From positions 38,016 to 102,015 of the forward strand of contig NZ_DASYDG010000033.1 of assembly GCF_036499745.1 (NCBI RefSeq): 64,000 bases of DNA. Reading direction: 5' to 3'. This DNA comes from Pinirhizobacter sp036499745. Its GTDB lineage: Bacteria; Pseudomonadota; Gammaproteobacteria; Xanthomonadales; Rhodanobacteraceae. The notes under the pieces are model-generated. The model had not been told where the DNA came from and did not search any database. It was given only the letters and a program-made list of their open reading frames with translations. Position 1 is the first letter of the stretch, and every line of letters begins with the position of its first letter. The translations under genes and the position numbers were made by a program. Below are positions 49,482 to 58,776 of this stretch, piece by piece.

Positions 49482-50299
49482 GCCGGTTCCCCGGCCCCCG
49501 CCGCGGCCGGTACCGGCCCCAGCGATTGTTCGATGCGCGCGCGCGAAGCCTCGGCCATGCGGCGGCGCGCATCGGGGCTGGCGGGCACGGGCTCCAGGAA
49601 ATGGACTTCCGCATCCAGGGGCGCCTCGCCCAGCAGGCGCACGAAATTGCCCATGAACGACTCGCCTTCGCGGAAACCAGCGTCGATCAGGCGTTTACCA
49701 TTCCGGGCAAAGCGCAGCGCCACCGGCTGCACGGGTACCTCGGCATCGAGCGCGGCCTGGAAGATGCGCGCGTGGAATACCCGCAGTACGCCGTTGTAGC
49801 CGCTTCCCCCCTCAGGGAATACTGCCACCGAGCGGCCGGCGCGCAGGCGCTCGACCATCACCTGCATCACCGACGCCAGCGAGTGGTTGCTGCCCCGGCG
49901 GTGGAAGATGGTGCCGCCGCGCGCGGCCATCCAGCCCACCAGCGGCCAGCCGGCGATCTCGGCCTTGGCCACGAAGCAGGCGGCGCGCTGGGTGTGCATC
50001 AGTTCGATGTCCAGCCACGAGGTGTGGTTGGCCACGAACATCACTGGGTCCGCCAGCGGCTTGCCGAAGCGCCGGCTGCGGAAGCCGAAGATACGCAGCA
50101 GCCAGGTGGACCACAGCCGGATGGCCCGATGGCCGAAGGGCTCGCGGCCATCCTTCATCACGCCTTGCGACCAGCTAAGGATGAGCGCGCAGATCAACAC
50201 GCCGAACAGCACGTGCAGCACGAGCAAAGGGATACGCCACAGGTAGCGCCAGGGGCGCATGCGGTCGGGGGGTGCCTGGCTGGCAGCGTCGGGGGTCAT
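49478..50299 (-). CDS. 1-acyl-sn-glycerol-3-phosphate acyltransferase-family protein (PlsC-like)
   Basis: A 273-residue membrane acyltransferase. The catalytic HX4D motif is HTSWLD (His92, Asp97) and the FPEGG motif (Glu163) follows at the expected distance; an N-terminal helix (IPLLVLHVLFGVLICALILSW) anchors it. It could make phosphatidic acid, or act like the OlsA/PlsC paralogues on other lysolipids. ATG 50299 is used; a TTG codon just upstream is a less likely start. Co-translated with the YheT gene. Confidence 0.9.
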   Translation of the reverse strand: MTPDAASQAPPDRMRPWRYLWRIPLLVLHVLFGVLICALILSWSQGVMKDGREPFGHRAIRLWSTWLLRIFGFRSRRFGKPLADPVMFVANHTSWLDIELMHTQRAACFVAKAEIAGWPLVGWMAARGGTIFHRRGSNHSLASVMQVMVERLRAGRSVAVFPEGGSGYNGVLRVFHARIFQAALDAEVPVQPVALRFARNGKRLIDAGFREGESFMGNFVRLLGEAPLDAEVHFLEPVPASPDARRRMAEASRARIEQSLGPVPAAAGAGEPA

Positions 50300-50312
50300 C
50301 AAGCCTGCAAGA

Positions 50313-50798
50313 TTAACCAGCCGCGCGCGAAGCCGCCAGAGGGAGCGCCGCCGAACGCTTCACCGTGCGTAGTACGAAGCTTGAATTGACGTCGGCCACG
50401 CCCGCCGCGTTGAGCAGCCGGTCGAGCAGGAAGCGGGAGAAGCCTTCGAGGTCGGCCACGTACACGTGCATGAGGTAGTCCATGTCGCCGGTGAGTGCAT
50501 AGCAGTCGACCACTTCCTCCCAGTCGCGCACGCGCTCGACGAAGCCCTCGATGCTGGTGTTGTCGTGTTTCTCCAGCTGCACGCGGACGAAAGCCTGCAG
50601 CCCCAGGCCCACCGCCGCCGGATCCACCCGGGCGGCGTAGCCGGCGATCACCCCCTCGGCCTCCAGCTTCTGCACCCGACGCAGGCAGGCCGAGGGTGAC
50701 AGGTTCGCCATATCGGCCAGTTCCGCGTTGGTTACCCGGCCCTGGGTTTGCAGGGTGGCGAGGATGCGCAGATCGGTCTTGTCCAGGGAAATCGTCAT
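50313..50798 (-). CDS. Lrp/AsnC-family regulator
   Basis: A 161-residue feast/famine regulator: N-terminal helix-turn-helix (DLRILATLQTQGRVTNAELADMANLSPSACLRRVQKLE) and a C-terminal RAM ligand domain (VDCYALTGDMDYLMHVYVADLEGF). It diverges from phhA, and four TTGCG-type boxes fill the gap. The same arrangement controls phenylalanine/tyrosine catabolism in pseudomonads, where PhhR does the job; here an Lrp-type protein, probably sensing an aromatic amino acid, seems to replace it. Confidence 0.92.
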   Translation of the reverse strand: MTISLDKTDLRILATLQTQGRVTNAELADMANLSPSACLRRVQKLEAEGVIAGYAARVDPAAVGLGLQAFVRVQLEKHDNTSIEGFVERVRDWEEVVDCYALTGDMDYLMHVYVADLEGFSRFLLDRLLNAAGVADVNSSFVLRTVKRSAALPLAASRAAG

Positions 50799-50802
50799 TT
50801 TA

Positions 50803-50880
50803 TTGCGTCAAGTTGGCTTTCACATCGAGTATGTTGCGCCAATAGCCTCCCATGACGCAACAAAACAAGCTTATTGCGTG
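50803..50880. promoter_or_regulatory. Four Lrp-type boxes between the regulator and phhA
   Basis: TTGCGTCA at 50803, TTGCGCCA at 50834, TGACGCAA (the inverted form) at 50853 and TTGCGTG at 50874. Starts are 31, 19 and 21 bp apart, roughly whole helical turns, as expected for an octameric Lrp-type protein wrapping DNA. The first box is 5 bp upstream of the regulator's ATG. Confidence 0.6.
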
Positions 50881-50924
50881 TGTTCGCCGCTAATCTAGGG
50901 CTAACCAACTACTGAGCCACCGTC

Positions 50925-51812
50925 ATGCAGACTCCCCGTCGCGTTGAACACCAGCAAACCGATCGCGGTTACGTGCCGGTGTACGCCACGGGCGTGGTCG
51001 ACCAGCCCTGGGACAGCTACACCGCCACCGACCACCAGGTGTGGAACATCCTTTACGAGCGCCAGCGTGCCCTGTTGCCCGCCTATGCCTGCCCGGAATT
51101 CCTCGAGGGTGTGGAACGCTTCGGGCTGGGTGACGGCGGCATCCCGCGCTTCGACCATTTGAACGAAGTGTTGGCCCAGGCTACCGGCTGGCAGCTGGTG
51201 GCCGTGGAAGGCCTGCTGCCCGACGAGGTGTTCTTCGACCACCTGGCCAACCGGCGATTCCCGGTGAGCTGGTGGATCCGCAAGATGGACCAGCTGGACT
51301 ACCTCTCCGAGCCGGACCTCTTCCACGACCTCTTCGGCCATGTGCCGCTGCTGCTGAACCCCGTCTTCGCCGACTACATGCAGGCCTATGGCCGCGGCGG
51401 CATGAAGGCCCATGCCATCGGCCCCGAGGCGCTGATGAACCTGACGCGCCTGTACTGGTACACGGTGGAGTTCGGATTGATCCGCACCGACGCGGGCCTT
51501 CGCATCTACGGCGCGGGTATCGTCAGCTCCAAGGGTGAGTCCATCTACAGCATCGATTCGCCAGCGCCCAACCGCATCGGCTTCGATCTCGCCCGCGTGA
51601 TGCAGACACGCTACCGCATCGATACCTACCAGCAGACCTACTTCGTGATCGATAGCTTCGAGCAGCTGTTCGACGCCACGGGGCCGGACTTTACCCCGCT
51701 GTATGCGGAGCTGGCCACGCGTCCCGTGCATGCCGCGGGTGATGTACTGGAAGGTGACAAGGTGTACCAGCGTGGTACGCGCGAAGGCTGGGCGACGGGT
51801 GGTGACAACTAG
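50925..51812 (+). CDS. phhA: Phenylalanine 4-hydroxylase
   Basis: Converts phenylalanine to tyrosine with tetrahydropterin and oxygen. The 295-residue catalytic domain carries the non-haem iron facial triad His134, His139 (in LFHDLFGHVP) and Glu182 (YWYTVEFGL), plus the VSWWIRKMDQLDYLSEPD pterin region. There is no N-terminal regulatory domain, as usual for bacterial PhhA. The gene diverges from an Lrp-type regulator that probably controls it. No pterin dehydratase gene lies beside it in this window. Confidence 0.96.
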   Translation: MQTPRRVEHQQTDRGYVPVYATGVVDQPWDSYTATDHQVWNILYERQRALLPAYACPEFLEGVERFGLGDGGIPRFDHLNEVLAQATGWQLVAVEGLLPDEVFFDHLANRRFPVSWWIRKMDQLDYLSEPDLFHDLFGHVPLLLNPVFADYMQAYGRGGMKAHAIGPEALMNLTRLYWYTVEFGLIRTDAGLRIYGAGIVSSKGESIYSIDSPAPNRIGFDLARVMQTRYRIDTYQQTYFVIDSFEQLFDATGPDFTPLYAELATRPVHAAGDVLEGDKVYQRGTREGWATGGDN

Positions 51813-51850
51813 CCTCTGCTTTCGATCGTGTGGCTGAACAGTGCTGTCGG

Positions 51851-52258
51851 CTACTTATACGCACCCGCTAGACCCACCTTGTAGCCAGCCTTTTTCAGAA
51901 AGGCCGTTGCCTTGCCGTTGACGACCAGCAACGTGATCATATTGACCAGCGGGATCAGCAGGAAAACGAACGTGATGATCTTCGCCACGATCGACCACCC
52001 GAGTTCGCTGGCAATCTTGAAGATACCGAACAGTCCCAACACGACGCCCCCTAGGCGAAGTACCCAGGAACCCATAATCATGTAGCCGCCCGCGGTCCGG
52101 GAAACGTCCAGGTTGGGCAGCACCACGACCAAAGCGACCGCGGCAAGATTGATAAGAAAGGCACAGATAACTGCCTTCTGCCCTTTTGAAATTTCGCGTG
52201 CGGTCAGATCAGTTTTCTGGTTCTGGTTGAACTTGAGGTCGGTGAAATTCGGTTCCAT
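51851..52258 (-). CDS. Small inner membrane protein of unknown function
   Basis: A 135-residue protein with three predicted membrane helices (about 30-47, 60-82, 88-112) and a hydrophilic N-terminus rich in Asn, Gln and Lys (NFTDLKFNQNQKTDL). Lys-rich loops suggest the N-terminus is cytoplasmic. Its codon use is less GC-rich than the neighbours, possibly marking later acquisition. Unrecognised. It is followed, 35 bp away, by the large autotransporter convergent in the same direction. Confidence 0.7.
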   Translation of the reverse strand: MEPNFTDLKFNQNQKTDLTAREISKGQKAVICAFLINLAAVALVVVLPNLDVSRTAGGYMIMGSWVLRLGGVVLGLFGIFKIASELGWSIVAKIITFVFLLIPLVNMITLLVVNGKATAFLKKAGYKVGLAGAYK

Positions 52259-52293
52259 GGACTGCCCCTGTCATCGTGACGATGGATTGAACG

Positions 52294-55200
52294 TTAGAAC
52301 GCCATAACCAAATGCGCTGACAACATCTGCGCCTGATCACGTTGTCCGTTCTCGTAGTCGTAGCCGAAGTTCAGTGATGTGCGCGGTGACAGCCTGGCGT
52401 CCAGGCCCACATTTAACACCCCGCTGTAGCGAGACAGGCCAATGCCCAGCAGCGGCTGCCATTGCTGCAGGCCGACGAAACTGGCCTCGAACACGTCGCC
52501 GCGTGAAGCAAGGGTGCGCTGGAACTGCGCGCTCGCGTGGAAATCCAGCGCGCGGCCATCGCCGAAGTCCCAGTGGTGATTGGCGCGCAGGCCTACGCCC
52601 GCCTGCCAGCGATCCAGCGTCTGGGCATTCGCCTGCAGGCCGAAACCACCCGCGCCCTGCTCGGCGAAACCACCGCGGTCAATGCTCGCGTATTCCACGT
52701 TGACGAAGGGCATGATGCGACTACCCGCCCAGTTCAGATGCAGACCAGTCTCGCCATAGGCTACGTTGTAGTTGCCGCTATATGCGGTCCCCACACCTTG
52801 TGCGCTGGTGCCAAGCAGCAGTTGGCGATTCACATCCTGCTGGAAATGACCGAAGCCGATGCGGCCCTGCGTGTACCAGTTGCCGTTGAGCGCACCGGCG
52901 TAGAACATGCCTTCGGTGTTTCGGCTGTGGTTGTGGTCGTAGCCCTGTTCGAGTTGTTGCTTTCCCTGGCTCTGGCCGAACGCGAAACCGGCCACGCCGG
53001 AACTGCCGATCTTCAGGTCGTTGCCGACCAGCCACCCATTCAACTGGAAGCCGACGCCATCGAAGCCGGCGCGCCCCATGTCGCCACCCACGTCGAGGTT
53101 CTGCGTCCACATGCCATAGCCGATATTCTTGCCGAGCAGATCGTCGAAGCGATCGGCCAGCGCGCGGCTGGATGCATCGATGGCCTCGAAGGTCATGGCC
53201 GCACTGGCCGCATGCAGCTGGCCAGACAGACTCTGCAACGAGGCTTGCGCTGCCTGCACCGTGGGCGCTTGCTGGAACTCCCCCGCGGCCTTCACGAAGT
53301 TGTCCGGGACGTCCGAGAGGGTGCCGCTGGCGATCTTCTTGTCCAGCTGTGTGAAAGCGCTCTGCACGCGCTGCGCGCTGCCGAGGGAAGCCGGCGTGAA
53401 TGACCCGCCACTGCGCATGATCGCAGCGGTGATGTTCAGGCCAGTTGTATCCAGCCACACGCTGTTGGCGTTGTAGTTGATGGTGGTTGCGGTAAACACC
53501 ACTCCGGTGTCCTTGGCCAGTTGGCTGAAGGTACCGGTGACGCCTCCTGTGGCGGTGAGCACATCGGTATGCGTGTTGCTGGTGTAGCCGCTGCCGGCGC
53601 CGGTGATCTCCAGCGTGCCGCCGAGTGCGGCAGAACCGTTGACGGCAAGCTTACTGCCCAGGCTGACGGCCAGTGTGCCGGTGGGGACCTGGGTATAGTT
53701 GCCGCCGATGGCCGAGTCACCGCCGTGCACCGCGACCTTCCCGGCATTGGTGAGGTTTCCAGTCACCCCGGGGACGCCGTCCAGCGTACCGCCGGCATTT
53801 GCGACCACGTCGCCCGATAGCGCCTGTGTTGCATGCAGCGAACCGGCGTTGATGGATGTATTGACGACGCCCTGCAGCGCGTTGTCGTCCAGGACCCAGG
53901 TGCCACCACCGTTCTTGATCAGGTTTCCACCGAACGTCGTCGCGCCTGTCACCGCGTTTGAATACAGCTGGGTGGTGCCGGCCGTGCCGTCGAGCGTCAG
54001 CGTGGACTGGGTGTTGACACCGATTCTCAGCGCGCCGTGAATATATCCACCTGCGATCAAGGTGATGTTATTGATGACTCCTGGATCCATCTGTACGTCG
54101 CCAACGATGTAACCCGCGTTGGAGAGCGTCAGGGTTCCGTTCGAACCGTAGTTGCCGAAAGCATGGTAAACGGGCACGTAGATGCTACAGGCAAGTGTGA
54201 CCGAACAATCACCGGAAGGTGCCGCCGTCGCTTCGATGGTCGATCCCGCACCGTTGATGACAGTACCACCGAAACCCAAACCAATTCCTTCTTGGGCTCC
54301 CGTGATCTTGCTGCCGCCGGTGTTGTTCACAGTGCTGGTCGCGCTTGACTGGCTTCCTATGGATACTCCGACGTTTCCCGAGATGATGCTCGCTCCATCA
54401 TTGGTCACTATGCCGCCGTCAGACATGAGGATTCCGCTATTCTTCCCCAGAATGATGCTTGCGCCAAGGTTGTTTATTACGGCGCTGTTGGCAAAGGTTT
54501 CTATGCCGAAGCTTATGGGGAAATTGTACGGCGGATTGCTTCCAGACGTGATCTGACCCCCATTGGTATTGTTGACCAAGGTTGGACTACCGCTGATACC
54601 GTCAGAAAAGTTGCCTGAGATGGTTCCTCCGGTATTGTTCACCACACCTTGTGATGTCACGCCGGTGAAACCACGAATCAGGCTGCCAGTGCCGTTGGTC
54701 AATGTACTATTCAGACCCAACTGGACGGCGGGCACGTCAATCGAATAGGACGGATGCTCGTTGTCAATGACGCCGCCATTGTGGTTCAGCACATTAACTG
54801 CGCCACCACTCACGAACGGGACGTTGACAGCCTCCGTCGTCATGACGCCCGAATTGTCCACTGTTGCGCCATCCTCAAGCTCAGCGAACCCCGTGCTCGC
54901 GCCTTGGTCAATCTGCAGGACCGCGTGGGCATTGTTGCCACCCACCAGAATCTTAGAACTGAGCGACGCCCCGCTCGCGACCCTCAGCGTCCCGTCTGTG
55001 ACATACGTCGCGCCGTCAATTCTTAAGCTGCCAAACGTGTTCACGCCGGTGAGTGTCAGGGTATTTGTGCCTAACTTGATCAGCTTTCCATACGTGCCAC
55101 TGATGGCGCCGCTGTAGGTCAAGTCGTTACTGCGATCGAAAGCTAACGTCCCACCGTTAACTACATCGCCGACTAGCGAACCCGTGGTGCCGCCGTTACC

Positions 55201-57717
55201 AATCTGCAGCGTACCCAAATCGATCTCGGTAACGCCGGTATTCTTGAAATCGCCAGTGACAGTGAGCGTGTTGAAGCCCATCTTTTGCACCGAGCCGGTG
55301 CCCGTGACCTGATGGCTGAACACAACGTCGTCCGTTCGGTTAAATGCCAGCTTCCCATTGTTCGTGATGTCGCCCGCGACCCAGCCCGTGCTGCCTTGAC
55401 TGCCCAGTTGCAACGTACCGCCGCTAATAAGCGTGCCGCCGGTATACGTGTTGTTGGCACTCAGCGAAAAGGCGCCCGCCCCTTCCTTGATCAGGTTGCC
55501 GCTGCCGCTTATCAAACCGCCGTAGCCAAATATTGTGCCGGGCGAGCTTCCGTAATTGAACACCAAGGTTCCGCTGTTCGTCGTGTCGCCGCCGAAAATC
55601 TGGCCGGTCGTGCCACCGTTGCCTACCTGCAACGTGCCCCTGCTGATGGTGATGCCATTGGGGAGGTAGTTGCTGTTGGTCAAGATCAGCGTGCCGGTGC
55701 CAGCCTGGGTCATCGAACCATTGCCGCTGACCTTGCCGTCGAAGGTCACGGTATCGCTGCGGTCGAACACCAGCGAAGCATTGTTGGTGATGTCGCCGGT
55801 GATCGAACCGGTGGTGCCGCCATTACCAATCTGCAGAGTGCCGGCAGAGATGGTCGTAGGGTCGGTATTGTAATAGGTCTGGGTGCCGTCCTCAGTGAGG
55901 TTGCCGGTCAGGATCAGGGTTCCTGCACCGTCCTTGATCAACGCGCCGGTCCCGGTGATGTTGCTGTTGAAGATCACATCGTCGCCGCGATTAAATCTCA
56001 CATACCGATTGTTGACGATGTCACCGGTGATCCAGCCAGTCGTACCGCCGTTGCCGATCTGCAGAACGCCGTCGCTGATCGTAGTTCCACCGCCGTATGT
56101 GTTGTTGCCGGTAAGTACCAGTGTACCGATCCCGGCCTGTGTCACCGAGCCGCTACCGCTGATGACGCCGTCGAAGTTGTAGAGATCGCTGCGGAAAAAA
56201 GCCAGGGTGGCGTTGTCGGTGACGTTGCCAATAATCGATCCGCTGGTAAATCTATTGCCGATCTGCAGTGTGCCGCCACTTACTGTGGTGCCGCCCGTGT
56301 AGGTGTTTTCGCCACCGAGCACGAGCGTGCCTGCGTCGGTCTTGACCAAGCCCACGCTGCCAGCAAGTACGCTGTTGATGGTGGCGGCGTAGGTTAGGCC
56401 GGCCGTGGTGCCGTTAGCCACGCGGATGATTGAATGTGTCGGGTCGTTTTCGCTGCCAACCATGTGGATAGCATCGCCCTGCACCACGTATCCGTTGCCC
56501 AATTCCATCCCAGCAACATTGATGTCGCCATTGGCGGCATCGACAGTTACTGTGCCGTACGCACCCTGAAACACCGCGAAGGAACCGTCGTTAAACGTTG
56601 TATTGACTGCGCCGCTAGCATCGGTCCAGTTGGTGTTGGAAGCCGGACTATTGTTTTGCCAGATGCCACCGCCGCCGTTGTTCACGTGGTCATTTTTTGC
56701 GCCAACATCCCAGAAACTAAAAGTCATGCCCTGCGTGTTGATCAAATTGACGTTCTTCTCCGAGCCGGTCTGTACGAGCCAGCCATCGGGCACGCTTAAA
56801 CCGTTGTCGATCAAGGTGCCGCCGTAAAAGAACAGATGGTAGACGCCAGGGCCCGGCATATCTCCCGCTGCAAGATTGACGTTGAGCACGCCATCGAGCG
56901 TCAGGTCGCCTCGAACGAAGATAAAATCGCCCAGCCGGGCGCCACTGGCGTCGGGCGCAGCAAAGTCGTAGTTCAGCTTCGAACCAGAAGACAAGCTGAG
57001 ATTGCCATTCATGGTGAGCGTGCCGATCGCCCCCTTGCTGCCAGGCGCCAGGGTGGCACCGTCGGCGACGGTGACATTACCGCCGATGATGCCCTTGCCG
57101 CCCAGTGTCGCACCACCGGCAACGGTGGTTGCACCCATGGCCGCGGTCTGGTCGCCGTCCACGTACAGGCCACCCGCTTGCACCTGCAAACTGCCGTTGT
57201 AGCTGTTGCTGCCGGTAAGCGTCAGAACGTTGGTGCCGTTCTTGATCAGGCCGCCCGTGCCGCTGACCGTATTGGCGAAGCTGAAGTCGTCGGAACGATT
57301 GAAAGCCAGCGTGCCGTTGTCAACGATATTGCCCACGATACTGCCGGTGGTACCGCCGTTGCCAAGCTGCAGCGTGCCCAGGTTGATGGTGGTGCCGCCG
57401 GCATACGTGCTAGTGCCGGTGAGCGCCAGCGTACCGGCGCCACCCTTGATCAGGTTGATCGAGCCGCTGAGGTTATCTGGGAGCACCGTGACACTGTTCG
57501 CATCGACGTCGATTTCGCCGCCGGTGAACGTGGTATCGCCTGCGGGCGGGGGAGGTGGTTGCGTGGGTTTGACATTGGCGCCGCCTCCGCCCCCGCCCCC
57601 ACCGCCACAGGCCGACAGCCCAAGTGCCAAAGCCACAGCCAGCGCTACTGCGCACGGCCTGAACCCGACGCCCAAAGTCATACGACCGGGTGCGCCCACA
57701 CCTCGCAGTGCTTCCAT
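52294..57717 (-). CDS. Autotransporter with lipoprotein signal and PATR-type passenger
   Basis: A 1807-residue type Va autotransporter. The signal peptide ends in lipobox LGLSAC (Cys37), directly followed by nine glycines and a proline-rich linker. The passenger, about 40-1500, is a beta-helix built from passenger-associated repeats (GGTTISGGTLQIGN-type motifs), followed by a less regular Asn/Gly/Ser-rich stretch. A linker helix (ASLGSAQRVQSAFTQLDKKI) leads to the C-terminal beta-barrel, ending in Phe. ATG 57717 has AGGGGA 7 bases upstream; an in-frame codon 16 residues earlier has no ribosome site. Likely an adhesin or surface factor; no protease or lipase triad was seen. Confidence 0.9.
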   Translation of the reverse strand: MEALRGVGAPGRMTLGVGFRPCAVALAVALALGLSACGGGGGGGGGANVKPTQPPPPPAGDTTFTGGEIDVDANSVTVLPDNLSGSINLIKGGAGTLALTGTSTYAGGTTINLGTLQLGNGGTTGSIVGNIVDNGTLAFNRSDDFSFANTVSGTGGLIKNGTNVLTLTGSNSYNGSLQVQAGGLYVDGDQTAAMGATTVAGGATLGGKGIIGGNVTVADGATLAPGSKGAIGTLTMNGNLSLSSGSKLNYDFAAPDASGARLGDFIFVRGDLTLDGVLNVNLAAGDMPGPGVYHLFFYGGTLIDNGLSVPDGWLVQTGSEKNVNLINTQGMTFSFWDVGAKNDHVNNGGGGIWQNNSPASNTNWTDASGAVNTTFNDGSFAVFQGAYGTVTVDAANGDINVAGMELGNGYVVQGDAIHMVGSENDPTHSIIRVANGTTAGLTYAATINSVLAGSVGLVKTDAGTLVLGGENTYTGGTTVSGGTLQIGNRFTSGSIIGNVTDNATLAFFRSDLYNFDGVISGSGSVTQAGIGTLVLTGNNTYGGGTTISDGVLQIGNGGTTGWITGDIVNNRYVRFNRGDDVIFNSNITGTGALIKDGAGTLILTGNLTEDGTQTYYNTDPTTISAGTLQIGNGGTTGSITGDITNNASLVFDRSDTVTFDGKVSGNGSMTQAGTGTLILTNSNYLPNGITISRGTLQVGNGGTTGQIFGGDTTNSGTLVFNYGSSPGTIFGYGGLISGSGNLIKEGAGAFSLSANNTYTGGTLISGGTLQLGSQGSTGWVAGDITNNGKLAFNRTDDVVFSHQVTGTGSVQKMGFNTLTVTGDFKNTGVTEIDLGTLQIGNGGTTGSLVGDVVNGGTLAFDRSNDLTYSGAISGTYGKLIKLGTNTLTLTGVNTFGSLRIDGATYVTDGTLRVASGASLSSKILVGGNNAHAVLQIDQGASTGFAELEDGATVDNSGVMTTEAVNVPFVSGGAVNVLNHNGGVIDNEHPSYSIDVPAVQLGLNSTLTNGTGSLIRGFTGVTSQGVVNNTGGTISGNFSDGISGSPTLVNNTNGGQITSGSNPPYNFPISFGIETFANSAVINNLGASIILGKNSGILMSDGGIVTNDGASIISGNVGVSIGSQSSATSTVNNTGGSKITGAQEGIGLGFGGTVINGAGSTIEATAAPSGDCSVTLACSIYVPVYHAFGNYGSNGTLTLSNAGYIVGDVQMDPGVINNITLIAGGYIHGALRIGVNTQSTLTLDGTAGTTQLYSNAVTGATTFGGNLIKNGGGTWVLDDNALQGVVNTSINAGSLHATQALSGDVVANAGGTLDGVPGVTGNLTNAGKVAVHGGDSAIGGNYTQVPTGTLAVSLGSKLAVNGSAALGGTLEITGAGSGYTSNTHTDVLTATGGVTGTFSQLAKDTGVVFTATTINYNANSVWLDTTGLNITAAIMRSGGSFTPASLGSAQRVQSAFTQLDKKIASGTLSDVPDNFVKAAGEFQQAPTVQAAQASLQSLSGQLHAASAAMTFEAIDASSRALADRFDDLLGKNIGYGMWTQNLDVGGDMGRAGFDGVGFQLNGWLVGNDLKIGSSGVAGFAFGQSQGKQQLEQGYDHNHSRNTEGMFYAGALNGNWYTQGRIGFGHFQQDVNRQLLLGTSAQGVGTAYSGNYNVAYGETGLHLNWAGSRIMPFVNVEYASIDRGGFAEQGAGGFGLQANAQTLDRWQAGVGLRANHHWDFGDGRALDFHASAQFQRTLASRGDVFEASFVGLQQWQPLLGIGLSRYSGVLNVGLDARLSPRTSLNFGYDYENGQRDQAQMLSAHLVMAF
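55197..57380 (-). repeat. Seven-copy repeat module in the autotransporter passenger
   Basis: A module beginning GTLQIGNGGTTGS and continuing with xGDIxNNxxLxFxRxD recurs at about 57360, 56260, 56056, 55829, 55622, 55405 and 55197. Six of the copies are spaced 204-227 bp (68-76 residues) apart; the seventh is about 1.1 kb away. The DNA copies are similar enough to have arisen by duplication. Confidence 0.75.
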
Positions 57718-57826
57718 GTATTTTCCCCTGTTGTGGGCGCATCTTGCCGCAAGAATGGGCGGCACGCCTTGTGCGCTGCCGCATGCGATCGAGAAGGACG
57801 AGCCGCCCGTGGCTCGCTTCAGGGGC

Positions 57827-58489
57827 TTAGTGCAGTGACTTCAGCCACGGCGTGACCTTGGCTACCCAGATGTCGTAACCCTGGCGATTCATGTGCAGGC
57901 CGTCGGCGATGAAGAGTTCGGGCCGTGGCTGGCCGTTTTTGTCGAGCATGTCGGGCCAGATGTCCAGGAAGGCCACGTTCTTCTGCGTGGCTGCCCACGT
58001 CTTGATCATGTCGTTGGCCTGGTGCATCGGTGCCATCAGGGACTTCCGGGCCACGCTGGGCTTGATCGCGATGAAGGCGATGGGCACGTTGGGCTGTGCC
58101 TTGCGCACCTTCGAGACGAAAGCCTTGAAGTCGTCGAACACGCCCTGCGGCGTGTCGCCACCCATGATGTCGTTGTCGCCGGCGTACACCACGATGGCCC
58201 TGGCCTTGTATGGGGTAACGATGCGGTCGGCGAAATACACCGAATCATCAAGGTCCGAACCGCCAAAGCCGCGGTTGATGGTGTGCACGAAGGGAAAGTC
58301 TTCGCTCAAGGATTTCCAGAAGCGGATCGAGGACGAACCGACGAAGAGCACCGAGCCCGGCGGTGGCGGGTTGGCTTTGTCTTCGGCCTGGAAGGCGGCG
58401 ATGTCCTTGTCCCATACGCCGTGGGCATTTTCCTTGGCGAAGGAAATTGCGGGAAGCAACAGGAACAGCACGATAAGCAGGCGTTTCAT
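57827..58489 (-). CDS. Exported SGNH/GDSL hydrolase
   Basis: A 220-residue esterase-like enzyme with a signal peptide (MKRLLIVLFLLLPAISFA). The four SGNH blocks are recognisable: Ser in FVGSSSIRFW, Gly in NRGFGGSDL, Asn in YAGDNDI, and Asp/His in ADGLHMNRQGY. Substrates could be acetylated sugars, peptidoglycan or lipids. GAGG lies 5 bases upstream of ATG 58489; an upstream frame lacks similarity. It lies next to the autotransporter in the same direction, 109 bp away, but is probably separate. Confidence 0.9.
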   Translation of the reverse strand: MKRLLIVLFLLLPAISFAKENAHGVWDKDIAAFQAEDKANPPPPGSVLFVGSSSIRFWKSLSEDFPFVHTINRGFGGSDLDDSVYFADRIVTPYKARAIVVYAGDNDIMGGDTPQGVFDDFKAFVSKVRKAQPNVPIAFIAIKPSVARKSLMAPMHQANDMIKTWAATQKNVAFLDIWPDMLDKNGQPRPELFIADGLHMNRQGYDIWVAKVTPWLKSLH

Positions 58490-58739
58490 GGGGACCTCGC
58501 GGTGGATTCGCGCCAGTGACGTACGGCTAAGGAGCCTCGTCGCGATCCATGAGGGTGCCAGATATCGTGGCAAGTTGGTGTATCGATGGGCCAACGGACC
58601 GGACGAATGAACCACCCAGGCATGCCCTGCCTGTCAGCCCCGGTCACGTCATGGTGTTCATGACCGGTTAGCCAGCCGCGGATCACTCCGACACGACCCG
58701 ATGGTTCATTCGTCCTGCGCTGACTCGTGCAGGAGCATT

Positions 58740-58767
58740 CGCCACTCTGTTTTCACTCAGAGTGGCG
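58740..58767. terminator. Perfect 10-bp hairpin
   Basis: CGCCACTCTG (58740-58749) pairs with CAGAGTGGCG (58758-58767) around TTTTCACT. It lies 250 bp from any gene end, so termination is only one reading; it may belong to the structured element that starts 10 bp further on. Confidence 0.35.
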
Positions 58768-58776
58768 GGCGAGCCA

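Noticed and set aside
55285..56397. 370-residue plus-strand frame within the autotransporter repeats
   Set aside because: Its apparent internal repetition only mirrors the passenger repeats on the other strand.
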